NCBI GenBank assembly: GCA_036268995.1
Contig: DATATB010000033.1
Coordinates: 18,497 to 82,496, forward strand
Length of the DNA stretch: 64,000 nucleotides
DNA from: DATATB01 sp036268995
GTDB lineage: Bacteria; Planctomycetota; Planctomycetia; Pirellulales; PNKZ01
Direction: 5' to 3'
The stretch's first letter is position 1, and every line of letters begins with the position of its first letter. Below the pieces are notes generated by a model that saw only the letters and a program-made list of their open reading frames with translations, searched no databases and was not told where the DNA came from. Position numbers and translations under genes: made by a program. Shown in pieces: positions 37,409 through 46,429 of the stretch.

Positions 37409-40400
37409 TTACTTCTTGCCGGCAGGGGCGGGTGCAGGCGTCTTGGGTTCGGCCGGATCGTCCCATTCGATCTTGCAGTTCGGCAGGGCTTTTTGCAGGG
37501 CAGAGACTTGGGCGGGGGTAACATTCGTCGTTGTGACAGTAAGATTTCGCAAGCTCTTGCAGCCGTGCAGAGGTGCCAGGTTGGAAACTGTGGTCTTGTA
37601 GCAATACAGTTTCGTCAGAGGCATTTCTACAAGCGGCGACAAGTCGGACACATTTACAGAGTTGAAAGAGAGGTTCGTCAGTTTCATCCCTTCGAGCGGT
37701 GAAAGATCGGACAGCAGACTTTTACTGCCAGCATAACTTCCACCACAATTCAGAGACTTCAATCCCACTAGTGCCCGCACTGGCGAAATGTCAATCACGT
37801 TTTCCGTGGAAAACCCAAACGACGTGACCAGACCGTTCTCGACCTTTGGCGTGCCTTTCCTATCGAAATCCTTCAAAGTTCCATCGAAACCCGGATTCAG
37901 CTCCATCAGCTTCTTGCTGACGGCTTCGAGTTGCTTCTCGGCCGGGAGCTTTTGCGTGTCGGCGACCCACTTCTGAAAGGCGGGATCGAGATAGGTGAGC
38001 TTCTTGGCGGCGGGCTTAGCTGGATCGTCCCACTCGATCTTGCAGTTGGGCAGGGCTTTTTGCAGGGCGGCGACGGTGGCCGGGGTGACTCTGGTATTTG
38101 TCACAGTCAGAGTGTCTAGCTTGCCGCAATCGTGCAGAGGAGCTAGGTCAAATACCGGCGTACCGGCCAGAGTAAGGGTTTCCAGTTTCATGCCGTGCAA
38201 TGGAGCCAAGTCGGCAACCTGAGTCCCCCTGCAATTCAGATTTTTCAGAGGCAATCCCATCAGCGGTGAGAGGTCGGAGAGTTGGCAAACGCTTGAACGG
38301 ATACCCGTACAGTTCACGTTGTTCAATCCTGTTAGAACTCGAAGCGGTGAAATGTCTGCCACGTTATCTGCCACGAAATTGACGATTCTCACGACGCCGC
38401 TCTGAATCTTGGGCGTCACCTTCCCATCAAACCCCGGATTCAACTCCATCAACTTCTTGCTGACGGCCTCCACCTGCTTTTCGGCAGGCATGGCTTGAAC
38501 GTCTTTGATCCATTGCTGGAAGACGGGCGATTCCCAGGGCTTGGTCGAAGCGATGGGCTTGCCAAACTCGCCGGCGTCGTATTTCTTCCAAAACTCGGCG
38601 GCCGACCACCTCTGCTCTGATTTGCCACTAATGCCGAAGGACTGAAGGCTTTTCATCTGGCGGATGACGGCCAGTCCTGCGGTGATGTCCTCGGGTGTGA
38701 AGGTAATCGTCGTCAGCTTCATGCCGGCAAGCGGCGTCAAGTCGGCTACTTCCGTCTTGCTAAAGCCCAAGCTCCTCAGTGGCGCTCCTATCAGCGGTGA
38801 CAAGTCGGACACAGGCGAGTTGACAAAATCCAGCGAATCCAGCGGCATTGCTCTGAGTGCCGACAAGTCCGAGATCTGCGTGTTTGAGCAATACAGGTTG
38901 GTCAATTTCATCCCGGACAGCGGAGACAAGTCCGACACCTGATTGTCGCTGATGTGAAGATAGAGCAGCTTCATCCCTCGCAGTGGTGATAAATCGGACA
39001 GCTCGCCCGTGCCTGCGCCGCTACCTCTGCAAGCCAGTTTCTTGAGCTGATTCAAAGCCTGCACCGGGGAAAGATCCGTCACGTGACCGGTGTGAAACCC
39101 TATCTCGGTAACAACGCCGCTGGGAATCTTCGGACTGCCCGACCCGCCAAAATCCGTAATCTTCCCATCAAATCCCGGATTCAATTCCATCAACTTCTTG
39201 CTGACGGCTTCTACCTGCTTCTCGGCAGGCAGGGCCTGCACGTCTTTGACCCATGCCTGGAAGGCGAGGTCGAGGTAGGCGAGCTTCTTGCTTGAAGCCG
39301 CCTTCGCCGGATCGTCCCATTCGATCTTGCAATTCGGCAGGGCTTTTTGCAGGGCGGCGACACCGGCTGGGGTGACTTTGGTGCGTTCGATGGCCAGGAA
39401 TGTCAGGCTCTTGCAGTCTTGCAGCGGTGATAGGTCGGACACGGATGTCTTTACGATTTCCAGCGTCGTCAGGCGCATCCCTGCAAGTGATGGCAAACTA
39501 ACAATACCCCTGCAACTATTACAGACTAATAACGTAAGCGGCATGCCTTGAAGGGGCGACAGGTCGGATACCTGCGATACCGGGCAATAAAGCGCCCTCA
39601 AAGGCATTCCTTTTAGCGGTGTCAAATCTGACACTTGCGTCAAGCCACAATAGAGAAATGTCAATTGCATTCCGTTGAGCGGCGAAAGATCCGATAACTT
39701 ACCTTTCCGTGGACCACTGCCTCCACAAGACAGGGCCTTCAATCCCGCCAAAGCTCGCACCGGCGAAATGTCGATGATGTCGAGCGTAAGAAAGCCAAGG
39801 TCCGTGACCACACCGTTCTCGATTCTAGGAGCGGGCTTCGCATTGGCACCTACCATCTTCCCATCAAACCCAGGATTCAACTCCTGCAGCTTCTTGCTGA
39901 CGGCCTCGACCTGCTTTTCGGCAGGCAGGGCTTGAACGTCTTTGATCCACTGCTGAAAGGCGGGCGATTCCCAGGGCTTGGCTGCCTTGCTTGGATCGTC
40001 CCATTCGATCTTGCAGCTCGGTAGGGCTTTTTGCAGGGCGGCGACTTGGGCGGGGGTGATCTTGGTGCGAATTATTTTCAAATCATTGAGTGTTCGCATG
40101 CTTGTCAACACTGACAGGTCCGATACCTGCGTGCCGTGGAAATCCAGTTTCGTCAAAGGCATTCCCCGTAGCGGCGATAGATCGGAAACTTGGGTGTAGT
40201 GGCAATCCAGAAATGTCAGTTGCATTCCCTGGAGCGGGGACAGGTCCGAAACTTGCGTGATGCCGCAATGCAGCCACGTCAATTTCATCCCTTCGAGCGG
40301 TGAAAGATCGGCAACCTGCGTGTTGCTGCAACCCAGCGTCGTGATGTTTAACCCTCGTAAGGGTGACAGATCGAAAAGCCTGCTGCCTGCCCCGGTCGCA

Positions 40401-43189
40401 ACACATTCCAGCTCCCTTAGCCCCACCAATGCCCGGACTGGTGAAAGGTCAGTCACCTTGTTCGTGAGAAGCCTAAGCTTCGTCACCACGCCGTTCTCGA
40501 TTCTGGGCATGCCCGCCCCGTTGTAATCCGTGAACTTCCCATCAAACCCCGGATTCAACTCCATCAACTTCTTGCTGACGGCTTCCACCTGCTTCTCGGC
40601 AGGCATGGCTTGAACGTCTTTGATCCATGCTTGGAAGGCAGGCGATTCCCAGGGCTTGGTTGCCTTGGTCGGCGAGGCGCCCGGCTTGGCCGTCATTGCT
40701 ACGGCGGCTTCGGGCTGCGTGGCGTCGAGCGGACGGACGATGCGAAAGCCGATGGTGTAGTAAAGGAACGACGGCGAGTGGTTGTAGCGAAACGCACTGC
40801 GGCAGGAGGAAGCACGGCCGGGCCAGATCCCGCCACGGATCAAACGGCTGGAGCCGGAAGACGGGCCGTTTGGGTCGGCAGGCGAACTCTTCTCGTACCA
40901 CTTTCCGTGATACCAATCTTGGCACCACTCCTGCGCATTGCCGTGCATGTCGAACAAGTCGAATGGATTGGGCAACTTCAACGCCACCGGCTGCGTCTTG
41001 CCGGAGGCGTTTTTGTTGAACCACGCATATTGCTCCAACTGCGTTTTGTCGTCGCCGAACGAATACTGCGTTGTCGTGCCAGCCCGGCAGGCATATTCCC
41101 ATTCCGCCTCGGTTGCGAGCCGATAACCATCACCCGACGCTACGATCAACCAGCCCCCTTTGCCATCCGTTCGATACGGCGGCCGACGTTGCTCTTGTTC
41201 GGAGAGCCACGCACAATAGGCCACTGCATCGTTCCAGGTGATGTGGGTCACCGCCGTATCGTCCGTGGTTGCATAGCCGGGGTTCTTCCAGTTCCTTCCC
41301 TTGTCGGCATCCTGCACCTTGTCGCTTAGCGTCCGCTCGCCGCTGTTGCCAGAGCCATGCTTTTCCGCCTCGGTGATATATTTGCTCGCCTCGACGAACT
41401 TGCGGAACTGAGCCACTGTCACTTCGGTGCTGCCCATCAAGAACGGCTGGCTGATCGTGACCTTGTGTTGCGGCATTTCTTCGGCAAGCAGTGAGTAGTA
41501 CTTGTCGGTCGGAGCGATCTCGTCCTCTTCGCCGCTCTTGCGACCCCAGGCCACCTGCTCGGGCGTGCTCCCCATCAGGAACTCGCCGGGCGGGATCAGC
41601 GTCAATCGCATTCCGATGCTGTTGGTCGTCTCAACCTGAGTGCCCAAGTGCTTGGCCCAGGCCGCTTGATGGGCTTTGGCCTGCGTGGCGTCGAAGGGGG
41701 CGATTGCTTTGGCAGGCGTGGCGAGCGGGGGTTTCGCGTCAACCCTTCTCCCTCCGGGAGAAGGTGGCTGCGCAGCAGACGGATGAGGGTGCATCGACGC
41801 GGCAAGCTCGCCCTCATCCGGCCTTCGGCCACCGCTTGGCTGAGCGCTCGCGCCGAAGCCTTCTCCCGGAGGGAGAAGAGGTGAGTTGCCGCTGGCAGCC
41901 ACGGTTGTTGCGGGAGCAGTTGCCGCCGGCGGGTTCGCCGGTTCGTCCTTCTTTTCCAAGTACCTGATGAGATACGTCACCAGGATCGGAGCGATGATCG
42001 TGGCAAACGCTCCACCCACAATCTTGGCGACTACGTTCTTAGACTTCTCCGAAGCCACCACGTCGGTCAGCGATCCCAATGGTTTTTTCGTTGCCTTGGA
42101 AGCCAGCAGCTTTTTCCGGTCTGCGGAAGACAGGTCGATGGTGCTGGCAACGTCGCCTTTATTGCTCGTGACCGAGCCACCCAGCCCCAGACCTTCCAAC
42201 GCCTCGACCACTTCGGTCACGCTCTGGTAGCGATCTTCGATCCGCTTGGCAGCCATCTTGTGGAAGACGGCATCGAGTTGCTTGGACACGGTCGTCTGCG
42301 TGTCTCGCAGGGAGGGAATCGGCTGATTCTGGTGGGCCATCAGCTTTTCCATCGCCGTCTCACCGCCATAGACCGCTTTGCCCGCCAGCAGGTAATACAG
42401 CGACATACCGAGGCTATAAATGTCGGCCCGATGATCGGCGTGCTTGGTGTTGATGGCTTGCTCGGGCGACATGTAATCGACCGTGCCCATGATCGTCCCG
42501 GTGCCGGTCAACTCGGTTTGAGCGGCCCCGTCGCTTTCGATGCGGGCCAGGCCCATGTCGAGAATCTTGACCACGCCCTTTTTGTCCAGCAGCAGATTGG
42601 CGGGCTTGATGTCTCGATGCACCACGCCTTCGCCGTGAGCGAACTCGAGGCCACGAGCCGTTTGTAGGATATAGTTGACGGCTTTGCCTACCGGAAACGG
42701 GCCGTCCTTCTTGACCATCGCCGACAGGTCTTTGCCGTCCACAAATTCCATGACCAGGAAGTGGGCGTTGTTGGCTTGACCCGCATCGTAAGCGGCAACG
42801 ATGTTCTGATGGTTGAGCTTCGCTGCGGCTTCCACTTCTCGTTCGAAGCGGGCAAGCGCGGCCGCATCCTTAGTCATCGCCGGCGGCAACATCTTGATTG
42901 CCACAATTCGCTTCATGCGTCGATGGCGAGCCTTGAAGACCTGCCCCATTCCACCGGCCCCGATCTTGTCGAGGATCGTGTACTCGCCGAGGATCAACGC
43001 CTTGGCCTTACCGGCCTTGACCTGGGCGGCCTGGAATGCGGTCAGTTCTTGGCTCTTGACCAACTCTTGGATGAGCTCGTCGACGGTCTTGGGGTGGGCC
43101 TTCGGCGGGATGAAGTTTTCCAGCTTGCCCGGCGCAATAATGCTGGCTTCGGTCAGTTGCTTGATGACGGATTCAACGTCGATAGCCAT
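37409..43189 (-). CDS. Ser/Thr kinase - FGE-like - leucine-rich-repeat fusion
   Basis: A 1,926-aa protein. Residues about 70-340 form a Ser/Thr kinase: GAGGMGQV loop, VAIKML lysine, HRDIKPANLLLD catalytic loop, DMG in place of DFG, and MSPEQ. A transmembrane segment is near residues 390-415. A low-complexity linker holding a REP-like DNA element follows, then an FGE-like domain (about 550-850; LTLIPPGEFLMGS, RLATEAEWEYACRAG, HGNAQEWCQDW, RLIRGG) that lacks the FGE cysteines by eye. Five tandem units begin at about 845, 1,070, 1,300, 1,548 and 1,730; each starts EAVSKKLMELNPGFDG or close and continues as leucine-rich VSDLSPLxGM repeats. It is likely a membrane receptor with an intracellular kinase. 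ATG 43189 is set by kinase N-terminal homology. Confidence 0.85.
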   Translation of the reverse strand: MAIDVESVIKQLTEASIIAPGKLENFIPPKAHPKTVDELIQELVKSQELTAFQAAQVKAGKAKALILGEYTILDKIGAGGMGQVFKARHRRMKRIVAIKMLPPAMTKDAAALARFEREVEAAAKLNHQNIVAAYDAGQANNAHFLVMEFVDGKDLSAMVKKDGPFPVGKAVNYILQTARGLEFAHGEGVVHRDIKPANLLLDKKGVVKILDMGLARIESDGAAQTELTGTGTIMGTVDYMSPEQAINTKHADHRADIYSLGMSLYYLLAGKAVYGGETAMEKLMAHQNQPIPSLRDTQTTVSKQLDAVFHKMAAKRIEDRYQSVTEVVEALEGLGLGGSVTSNKGDVASTIDLSSADRKKLLASKATKKPLGSLTDVVASEKSKNVVAKIVGGAFATIIAPILVTYLIRYLEKKDEPANPPAATAPATTVAASGNSPLLPPGEGFGASAQPSGGRRPDEGELAASMHPHPSAAQPPSPGGRRVDAKPPLATPAKAIAPFDATQAKAHQAAWAKHLGTQVETTNSIGMRLTLIPPGEFLMGSTPEQVAWGRKSGEEDEIAPTDKYYSLLAEEMPQHKVTISQPFLMGSTEVTVAQFRKFVEASKYITEAEKHGSGNSGERTLSDKVQDADKGRNWKNPGYATTDDTAVTHITWNDAVAYCAWLSEQEQRRPPYRTDGKGGWLIVASGDGYRLATEAEWEYACRAGTTTQYSFGDDKTQLEQYAWFNKNASGKTQPVALKLPNPFDLFDMHGNAQEWCQDWYHGKWYEKSSPADPNGPSSGSSRLIRGGIWPGRASSCRSAFRYNHSPSFLYYTIGFRIVRPLDATQPEAAVAMTAKPGASPTKATKPWESPAFQAWIKDVQAMPAEKQVEAVSKKLMELNPGFDGKFTDYNGAGMPRIENGVVTKLRLLTNKVTDLSPVRALVGLRELECVATGAGSRLFDLSPLRGLNITTLGCSNTQVADLSPLEGMKLTWLHCGITQVSDLSPLQGMQLTFLDCHYTQVSDLSPLRGMPLTKLDFHGTQVSDLSVLTSMRTLNDLKIIRTKITPAQVAALQKALPSCKIEWDDPSKAAKPWESPAFQQWIKDVQALPAEKQVEAVSKKLQELNPGFDGKMVGANAKPAPRIENGVVTDLGFLTLDIIDISPVRALAGLKALSCGGSGPRKGKLSDLSPLNGMQLTFLYCGLTQVSDLTPLKGMPLRALYCPVSQVSDLSPLQGMPLTLLVCNSCRGIVSLPSLAGMRLTTLEIVKTSVSDLSPLQDCKSLTFLAIERTKVTPAGVAALQKALPNCKIEWDDPAKAASSKKLAYLDLAFQAWVKDVQALPAEKQVEAVSKKLMELNPGFDGKITDFGGSGSPKIPSGVVTEIGFHTGHVTDLSPVQALNQLKKLACRGSGAGTGELSDLSPLRGMKLLYLHISDNQVSDLSPLSGMKLTNLYCSNTQISDLSALRAMPLDSLDFVNSPVSDLSPLIGAPLRSLGFSKTEVADLTPLAGMKLTTITFTPEDITAGLAVIRQMKSLQSFGISGKSEQRWSAAEFWKKYDAGEFGKPIASTKPWESPVFQQWIKDVQAMPAEKQVEAVSKKLMELNPGFDGKVTPKIQSGVVRIVNFVADNVADISPLRVLTGLNNVNCTGIRSSVCQLSDLSPLMGLPLKNLNCRGTQVADLAPLHGMKLETLTLAGTPVFDLAPLHDCGKLDTLTVTNTRVTPATVAALQKALPNCKIEWDDPAKPAAKKLTYLDPAFQKWVADTQKLPAEKQLEAVSKKLMELNPGFDGTLKDFDRKGTPKVENGLVTSFGFSTENVIDISPVRALVGLKSLNCGGSYAGSKSLLSDLSPLEGMKLTNLSFNSVNVSDLSPLVEMPLTKLYCYKTTVSNLAPLHGCKSLRNLTVTTTNVTPAQVSALQKALPNCKIEWDDPAEPKTPAPAPAGKK
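41743..41880. repeat. REP-like palindromic element inside the kinase gene
   Basis: A 138-base element with outer inverted repeats CTTCTCCC...GGGAGAAG at 41744-41764 and 41859-41878, and an inner GGATGAGGG/CCCTCATCC pair. The sequence type (ccctctccctccgggagagg...ggatgaggg) is a widespread bacterial intergenic repeat from memory, yet here it is read in frame, coding for about 46 residues (PLLPPGEGFGASAQPSGG...). It sits in the linker between the transmembrane segment and FGE-like domain, where insertions are tolerated. Confidence 0.85.
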
Positions 43190-43460
43190 GCTCAGCGTTC
43201 CGGACGGGACGGCACGAACGCCGATTATAGCCACCCCTAAACCGGGTGGCAAAGGATCAGCTCGCAAGAGCCATGACGTCGGTAGGTGATTCGACGATCA
43301 AGGCAACCGACCCTGCCCGTTGGGCCGGGCGTGCAGGCTTACACATCGCCCGCGCAAACGAGACGGGTCCGAATGGCCGTGGGCTTGCTACGACCGCGAG
43401 CCGCTCACGGCTTGGCTTCGACGCTGAGCAAGATGGGCTCGCCGCAATAGATCATCTTGA

Positions 43461-43697
43461 GTGCATTGGGCCATGGCCGCCTTCGCCCTGATGGCAGGAG
43501 CCGGGATTCCGGGCGGCGCCGTGTTGGGCAAGACCGACATCGAGGGCGGCAGGCCCACGCACGACGAATACTTTCCCGAAGACTCGGCCGCGACGATTTA
43601 CACCAAGCTCGGCGTGCCCCTCGATCGACCGCTCCCCACCCTCGACGGCCGAGCCATCCGACTGAACGAGGGCCGCCCCATTCGGGAATGGACCTAG
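43461..43697 (+). pseudogene. DUF1501 C-terminal relic
   Basis: The frame encodes HWAMAAFALMAGAGIPGG, then KTDIEGG, YFPEDSAATIYTKLGVPLD and LNEGRPIREW, matching the last quarter of DUF1501 secreted sulfatase-like proteins, which are abundant in planctomycetes. Nothing upstream on this strand continues the family, so this is a truncated remnant. It lies between the kinase gene and the DUF6883/DUF4926 pair and marks a rearranged region. Confidence 0.75.
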
Positions 43698-43752
43698 AAA
43701 ATCCTTGGCAACCGGCAGGTATTCGCTGTAATCCGCAATGGCGAGATCCAGC

Positions 43753-44004
43753 TCAACTGGCGCGCGCGAGGTGGCGGACGCTGAGGATCTCATCGGCCTC
43801 AAGCGGCTCGATGTCGTTCACCGACACGGTGATCACTGCCAGCGATTCGCCAAGCGCGTTGAAAACCTCGAGGACGCACCCCTCCGGTCCTTCGCTGGGA
43901 TGCGGCACGTAGTCCACCAGGGTTGCCACGTCACCGCGGCGGAAGCCATGCTGCGCTACGTCGCGGGACAGGGCGACACGCTGATAGAGGGGAAGGCGGA
44001 TCAT
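43753..44004 (-). CDS. DUF4926-type small protein
   Basis: An 83-aa protein, MIRLPLYQRVALSRDVAQHGF...GDVATLVDYVPHPS...CVLEVFNALGE, resembling the DUF4926 family of short SH3-like proteins. Its start overlaps the upstream gene's stop by 4 bp (ATGA). In other genomes this family is usually encoded next to DUF6883 proteins, as here, which suggests a two-component toxin-immunity or toxin-antitoxin unit; this is inference. Small, cytoplasmic. Confidence 0.7.
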   Translation of the reverse strand: MIRLPLYQRVALSRDVAQHGFRRGDVATLVDYVPHPSEGPEGCVLEVFNALGESLAVITVSVNDIEPLEADEILSVRHLARAS

Positions 44005-44333
44005 TGCTTTTCGCGTCGGGGCTTGAGCGTGATGAAGTGAAAGGTTCCGTTAGACGACCATTCCAGCCAAATCGTCGTGACGGGCAGCAAGATGCCGTTG
44101 GGGCCCGTCAGCCCGCCGTCGACTCTCCAAAACGTGCCGAAGTCGTTCTTTCCATCTTCGACCGCGTCAGACTCTGCTGCAAGCCGTCGGATGGCTGATT
44201 CTAGTAGCTCGGCGTTTGCCTGTTTGAAGCCAGCTTGGGCCAGATACTTGCACTTGTCGTCCCAGGGCCGCAAGACAAGTAAGTAGTCGACTAACTTGGA
44301 GTCCGCAATGACGGCATCGAAGGGGATTCTCAT
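44001..44333 (-). CDS. DUF6883-type protein, partner of DUF4926
   Basis: A 110-aa protein, MRIPFDAVIADSKLVDYLL...DDKCKYLAQAGFKQANAELLE...GPNGILLPVTTIWLE...TFHFITLKP. This matches DUF6883 as I remember it; members are small catalytic-like domains found as toxins or tail modules. A TTG at 44342 is an alternative start. It is transcribed first in the pair. Activity unknown. Confidence 0.7.
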   Translation of the reverse strand: MRIPFDAVIADSKLVDYLLVLRPWDDKCKYLAQAGFKQANAELLESAIRRLAAESDAVEDGKNDFGTFWRVDGGLTGPNGILLPVTTIWLEWSSNGTFHFITLKPRREKQ

Positions 44334-44434
44334 GCCTGGCAATTATCACGTTACGCGGTCGGATCTGCGCGTATGCAGCAAAACGGCCCGGCACGCCATG
44401 ATCTGGCTGCCGGGCCGTCGCCGAATTGAGAAAA

Positions 44435-44506
44435 AGGCGCTGGTGGGAGTCGAACCCACGGTGGCGGATTTGCAATCCGCTGCCTTAGCCTCTTGGCTAC
44501 AGCGCC
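44435..44506 (-). tRNA. tRNA-Cys (anticodon GCA)
   Basis: Reading the minus strand from 44506, GGCGCTG pairs with CAGCGCC in the 7-bp acceptor stem. The anticodon loop is GGATTGCAAATCC with anticodon GCA, and the T arm has GTGGGTTCGACTCCCAC. The discriminator base at 44435 is U, an identity element for cysteine. Bases 44489-44506 (the 5' end) recur exactly at 46950-46967, indicating use of this gene as an integration site. Confidence 0.95.
44489..44506. repeat. att-like 18-bp repeat, left (5' end of tRNA-Cys)
   Basis: CCTCTTGGCTACAGCGCC within tRNA-Cys is identical to 46950-46967. The pair flanks an AT-rich four-gene cassette, the hallmark of an integrated mobile element, although the core here is the tRNA 5' end and not the more usual 3' half. 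Confidence 0.8.
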
Positions 44507-44558
44507 ATGAATCCTATTGACCTTATCTGACAAGCACTTAGGATAACAGCTATCGTGC

Positions 44559-44582
44559 TTGGCATTTTATTTGGCATTAAAC
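44559..44582. repeat. End repeat of the cassette, left copy
   Basis: Two TGGCATT boxes in a 24-base stretch; 21 of 24 bases match 46808-46831 in the same orientation. The paired boxes near both cassette ends look like recombinase arm sites, which is inference. Confidence 0.6.
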
Positions 44583-44717
44583 CCGAGGAAAACGAGCCGG
44601 TCGCCGCCCCAGAATAATCGGCATATCCGGCCCTGTTCTTCATAGTTTGCCAATCTACTGCCAGCGGTCCCAAGTCACAAGTCCGATAGCTGCGGGTGCA
44701 ATCATGCCAGCCATCAA

Positions 44718-44843
44718 GAGTCGGAAGCCGGTTACCCTCCGCTGACGCTGGAGGGTTTGCAAGCCGCTAAAAGATTCGCCGATTCAGTAGGTGGGGCGAG
44801 TCATGCGGCCGAACTCTTGAACGTCCTGGTCAAACTGAAATAG
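44718..44843 (+). pseudogene. Possible C-terminal relic of a mobile-element gene
   Basis: An open stretch encoding ESEAGYPPLTLEGLQAAKRF then ADSVGGASHAAELLNVLVKL followed by K and stop. The amphipathic tail resembles the ends of proteins encoded near planctomycete integrases, from memory. No start codon or longer frame is present: a stop lies upstream. It may be what remains of the recombinase module of the cassette. Confidence 0.4.
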
Positions 44844-44879
44844 GGTGCAATACGGTAGGTAGAAAATCATTCGACGCTA

Positions 44880-44921
44880 AAACCCCCGGTAGCTTTTGGC
44901 TGAGTTGCCGGGGTTTTTTTC
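44880..44921. terminator. Rho-independent terminator-like hairpin
   Basis: Stem AACCCCCGG/CCGGGGTTT with a loop of about 18 bases, followed on the plus strand by a run of seven T. It lies just downstream of the minus-strand cassette operon, whose last stop is at 44958, and the reverse orientation also has a short U-run. It can end transcription from both sides. Confidence 0.75.
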
Positions 44922-44957
44922 ATTCCTCGTAGATACTTCGGAATGTCGATTATCGCC

Positions 44958-45635
44958 CTATCTCTGCTTTCGTTTTTCCAATGGACTCCAGCGGTTTTCA
45001 TCTGTTTCAAGGTCTTCTTCGGGAATATTCGTTTCCGGGCCGCCCTCGTCCCAATAAACAACGTAACGATTCCCGGAATCCTTTGGATCAATGCTTTCGT
45101 CCAGATAAACCACCATCCCTGTGCCACGGTCATTGGAACTGCCGTGGCGAGATCGAATTCGCTGCCCCGGTTGAAATTTTCCTCGATAGACAGGCTTGTC
45201 AGTTACTTGTTGCAATTTGCGGTCCAGCCGTATCTTCTCAGTTTCCCGCCGATTCGATCTTTGAAGCAAGAACGAACTCGCTATCGTCAACATCAAGCCA
45301 GCCACAATCAAAGCTAATCGGGGTGGTGTTTCGGCGAGGCTCCTGAAATAGTCAAAGAAGATGCCGACTATTACGCTAATTATTCCGGCAACCATGTAAA
45401 TTTGAAGCAATACAGTTATCGGAGACTTCTCCCGTGCCTTCCTAGAAATCTGTTGTTCCATTTGACGAGCTACAGCCGCCCGCCGTACGTCTTCAGCGGT
45501 AATCTCGATCTCTGTATCCTCAACGTCGCCAATGACGTACTTGTTGCGACGAATGCGGCGTTCCAGCCCTTCGACTTGCTTTCTAATGAAAGCCTCTTTC
45601 GCTTGCTGGCCGGACTTTGTGTAGATGATCTTCAT
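44958..45635 (-). CDS. Cassette two-TM protein, 225 aa
   Basis: Charged N-terminal region (about 1-85) containing IEITAEDVRRAAVARQ, then two transmembrane helices (about 88-108, VLLQIYMVAGIISVIVGIFF, and 116-134, LALIVAGLMLTIASSFLL), then a soluble C-terminal tail of about 90 residues with a small beta-rich GRGT/VVYWDEGG block. No family recognised. It starts 1 bp after the stop of the upstream gene, and the pattern (VxxAAxR after an acidic/beta start) is shared with that gene. Two-TM proteins paired in a small mobile cassette suggest a membrane-effector or sensor role. Confidence 0.65.
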   Translation of the reverse strand: MKIIYTKSGQQAKEAFIRKQVEGLERRIRRNKYVIGDVEDTEIEITAEDVRRAAVARQMEQQISRKAREKSPITVLLQIYMVAGIISVIVGIFFDYFRSLAETPPRLALIVAGLMLTIASSFLLQRSNRRETEKIRLDRKLQQVTDKPVYRGKFQPGQRIRSRHGSSNDRGTGMVVYLDESIDPKDSGNRYVVYWDEGGPETNIPEEDLETDENRWSPLEKRKQR

Positions 45636-45636
45636 G

Positions 45637-46050
45637 TTACTTATGTCCTTGCTGCCGAGAGACGAAAAGTAGCGTCCATACGATCAATGATCCTGCGAGC
45701 GTTATCGTCCCTGGAAACTGCGTGGCAGATTGAGTGGCAAGTGTTACCCCGACCCCAAAACCAATTCCAGCGAGTTGTTCGCCGACCTGCATTAGCGTGT
45801 TGTACTTGTGTGGTCGGTCCTTCCCAAATGTGTCGCCTACCCTTTTCGCCGCTTCCCGAACATGATCGTGGGTGACTTCGATCGGCGCATTTCTTGCCTT
45901 GTCCGCCTTGGCGTACGAGACAGCTTTCGCAAAAAGTAGTTGAGCATATTCCGTCACTGTCTGGGTGTATCGTGTCGCCCCAGACTGCGTAAAACCGCTA
46001 TTCAGCAGTTGCGTCCCATCGAGAGCGGGATTTATTTTCACAGCAGCCAT
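45637..46050 (-). CDS. Cassette two-TM protein, 137 aa
   Basis: N-terminal helical region (YTQTVTEYAQLLFAKAVSYA, IEVTHDHVREAAKRVGDTF) followed by two hydrophobic helices (GIGFGVGVTLA and TITLAGSLIVWTLLFVS). GAAGGG precedes ATG 46050, so I use that rather than the upstream start at 46182. The IEVTxDxVxxAAxR stretch resembles part of a histone-fold helix-strap, and a similar one is in the next gene. Function unknown. Confidence 0.6.
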   Translation of the reverse strand: MAAVKINPALDGTQLLNSGFTQSGATRYTQTVTEYAQLLFAKAVSYAKADKARNAPIEVTHDHVREAAKRVGDTFGKDRPHKYNTLMQVGEQLAGIGFGVGVTLATQSATQFPGTITLAGSLIVWTLLFVSRQQGHK

Positions 46051-46150
46051 CTCTGGCCCTTCAAATGGGAGGGGGGAGTTTTCAGTTGCAATTTGACCAG
46101 TACGGGGACGATTCAGCAGGCACGCACCCGAGTTGAATTCAGGTCGGATT

Positions 46151-46429
46151 TTATAGCGGCTGTTCCCGTTGACCCGCCGCATCCGTCATCGGGTCACGCT
46201 CCCGCCATGCTCGGGCCGATTTCATCCAGACGGCCGTTTCAGCGGTCAGTTTTCTAAATTCTGCAAGAACTGATTTGTCGATTGCGATGTTGCCGTTGTT
46301 GTTCGTGGTCAATAGCTCGTCGCCACCCGCTTCCGCAATCAAATCGGCCGCTTCGTCTTGGCCCAGATAGCCCTCTTGTGCGAAACGGGCCTGCATGATG
46401 GAAGCCACGTCAGCCGGGGTCGGATTCAA
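46151..46429 (-). CDS. DUF6953-like small protein
   Basis: A 92-aa protein, MNPTPADVASIMQARFAQEGYLGQDEAADLIAEA..., resembling the DUF6953 family as I remember it: a small helical protein found in accessory regions. It overlaps the upstream gene by 4 bp (ATGA). Function unknown. Confidence 0.65.
   Translation of the reverse strand: MNPTPADVASIMQARFAQEGYLGQDEAADLIAEAGGDELLTTNNNGNIAIDKSVLAEFRKLTAETAVWMKSARAWRERDPMTDAAGQREQPL

Noticed and set aside
37409..40660. Tandem DNA repeats that could suggest a CRISPR or satellite array
   Set aside because: They are in-frame coding units of the leucine-rich region, too long and divergent for CRISPR repeats.
40700..41640. FGE-like domain as a sulfatase-activating enzyme for the two sulfatases
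   Set aside because: By eye it lacks the catalytic cysteines and is fused to a kinase, so it is not expected to make formylglycine.
44867..45133. 88-codon minus-strand frame at the cassette left end
   Set aside because: Overlaps the 225-aa gene in another frame and crosses the terminator hairpin; it is a shadow.
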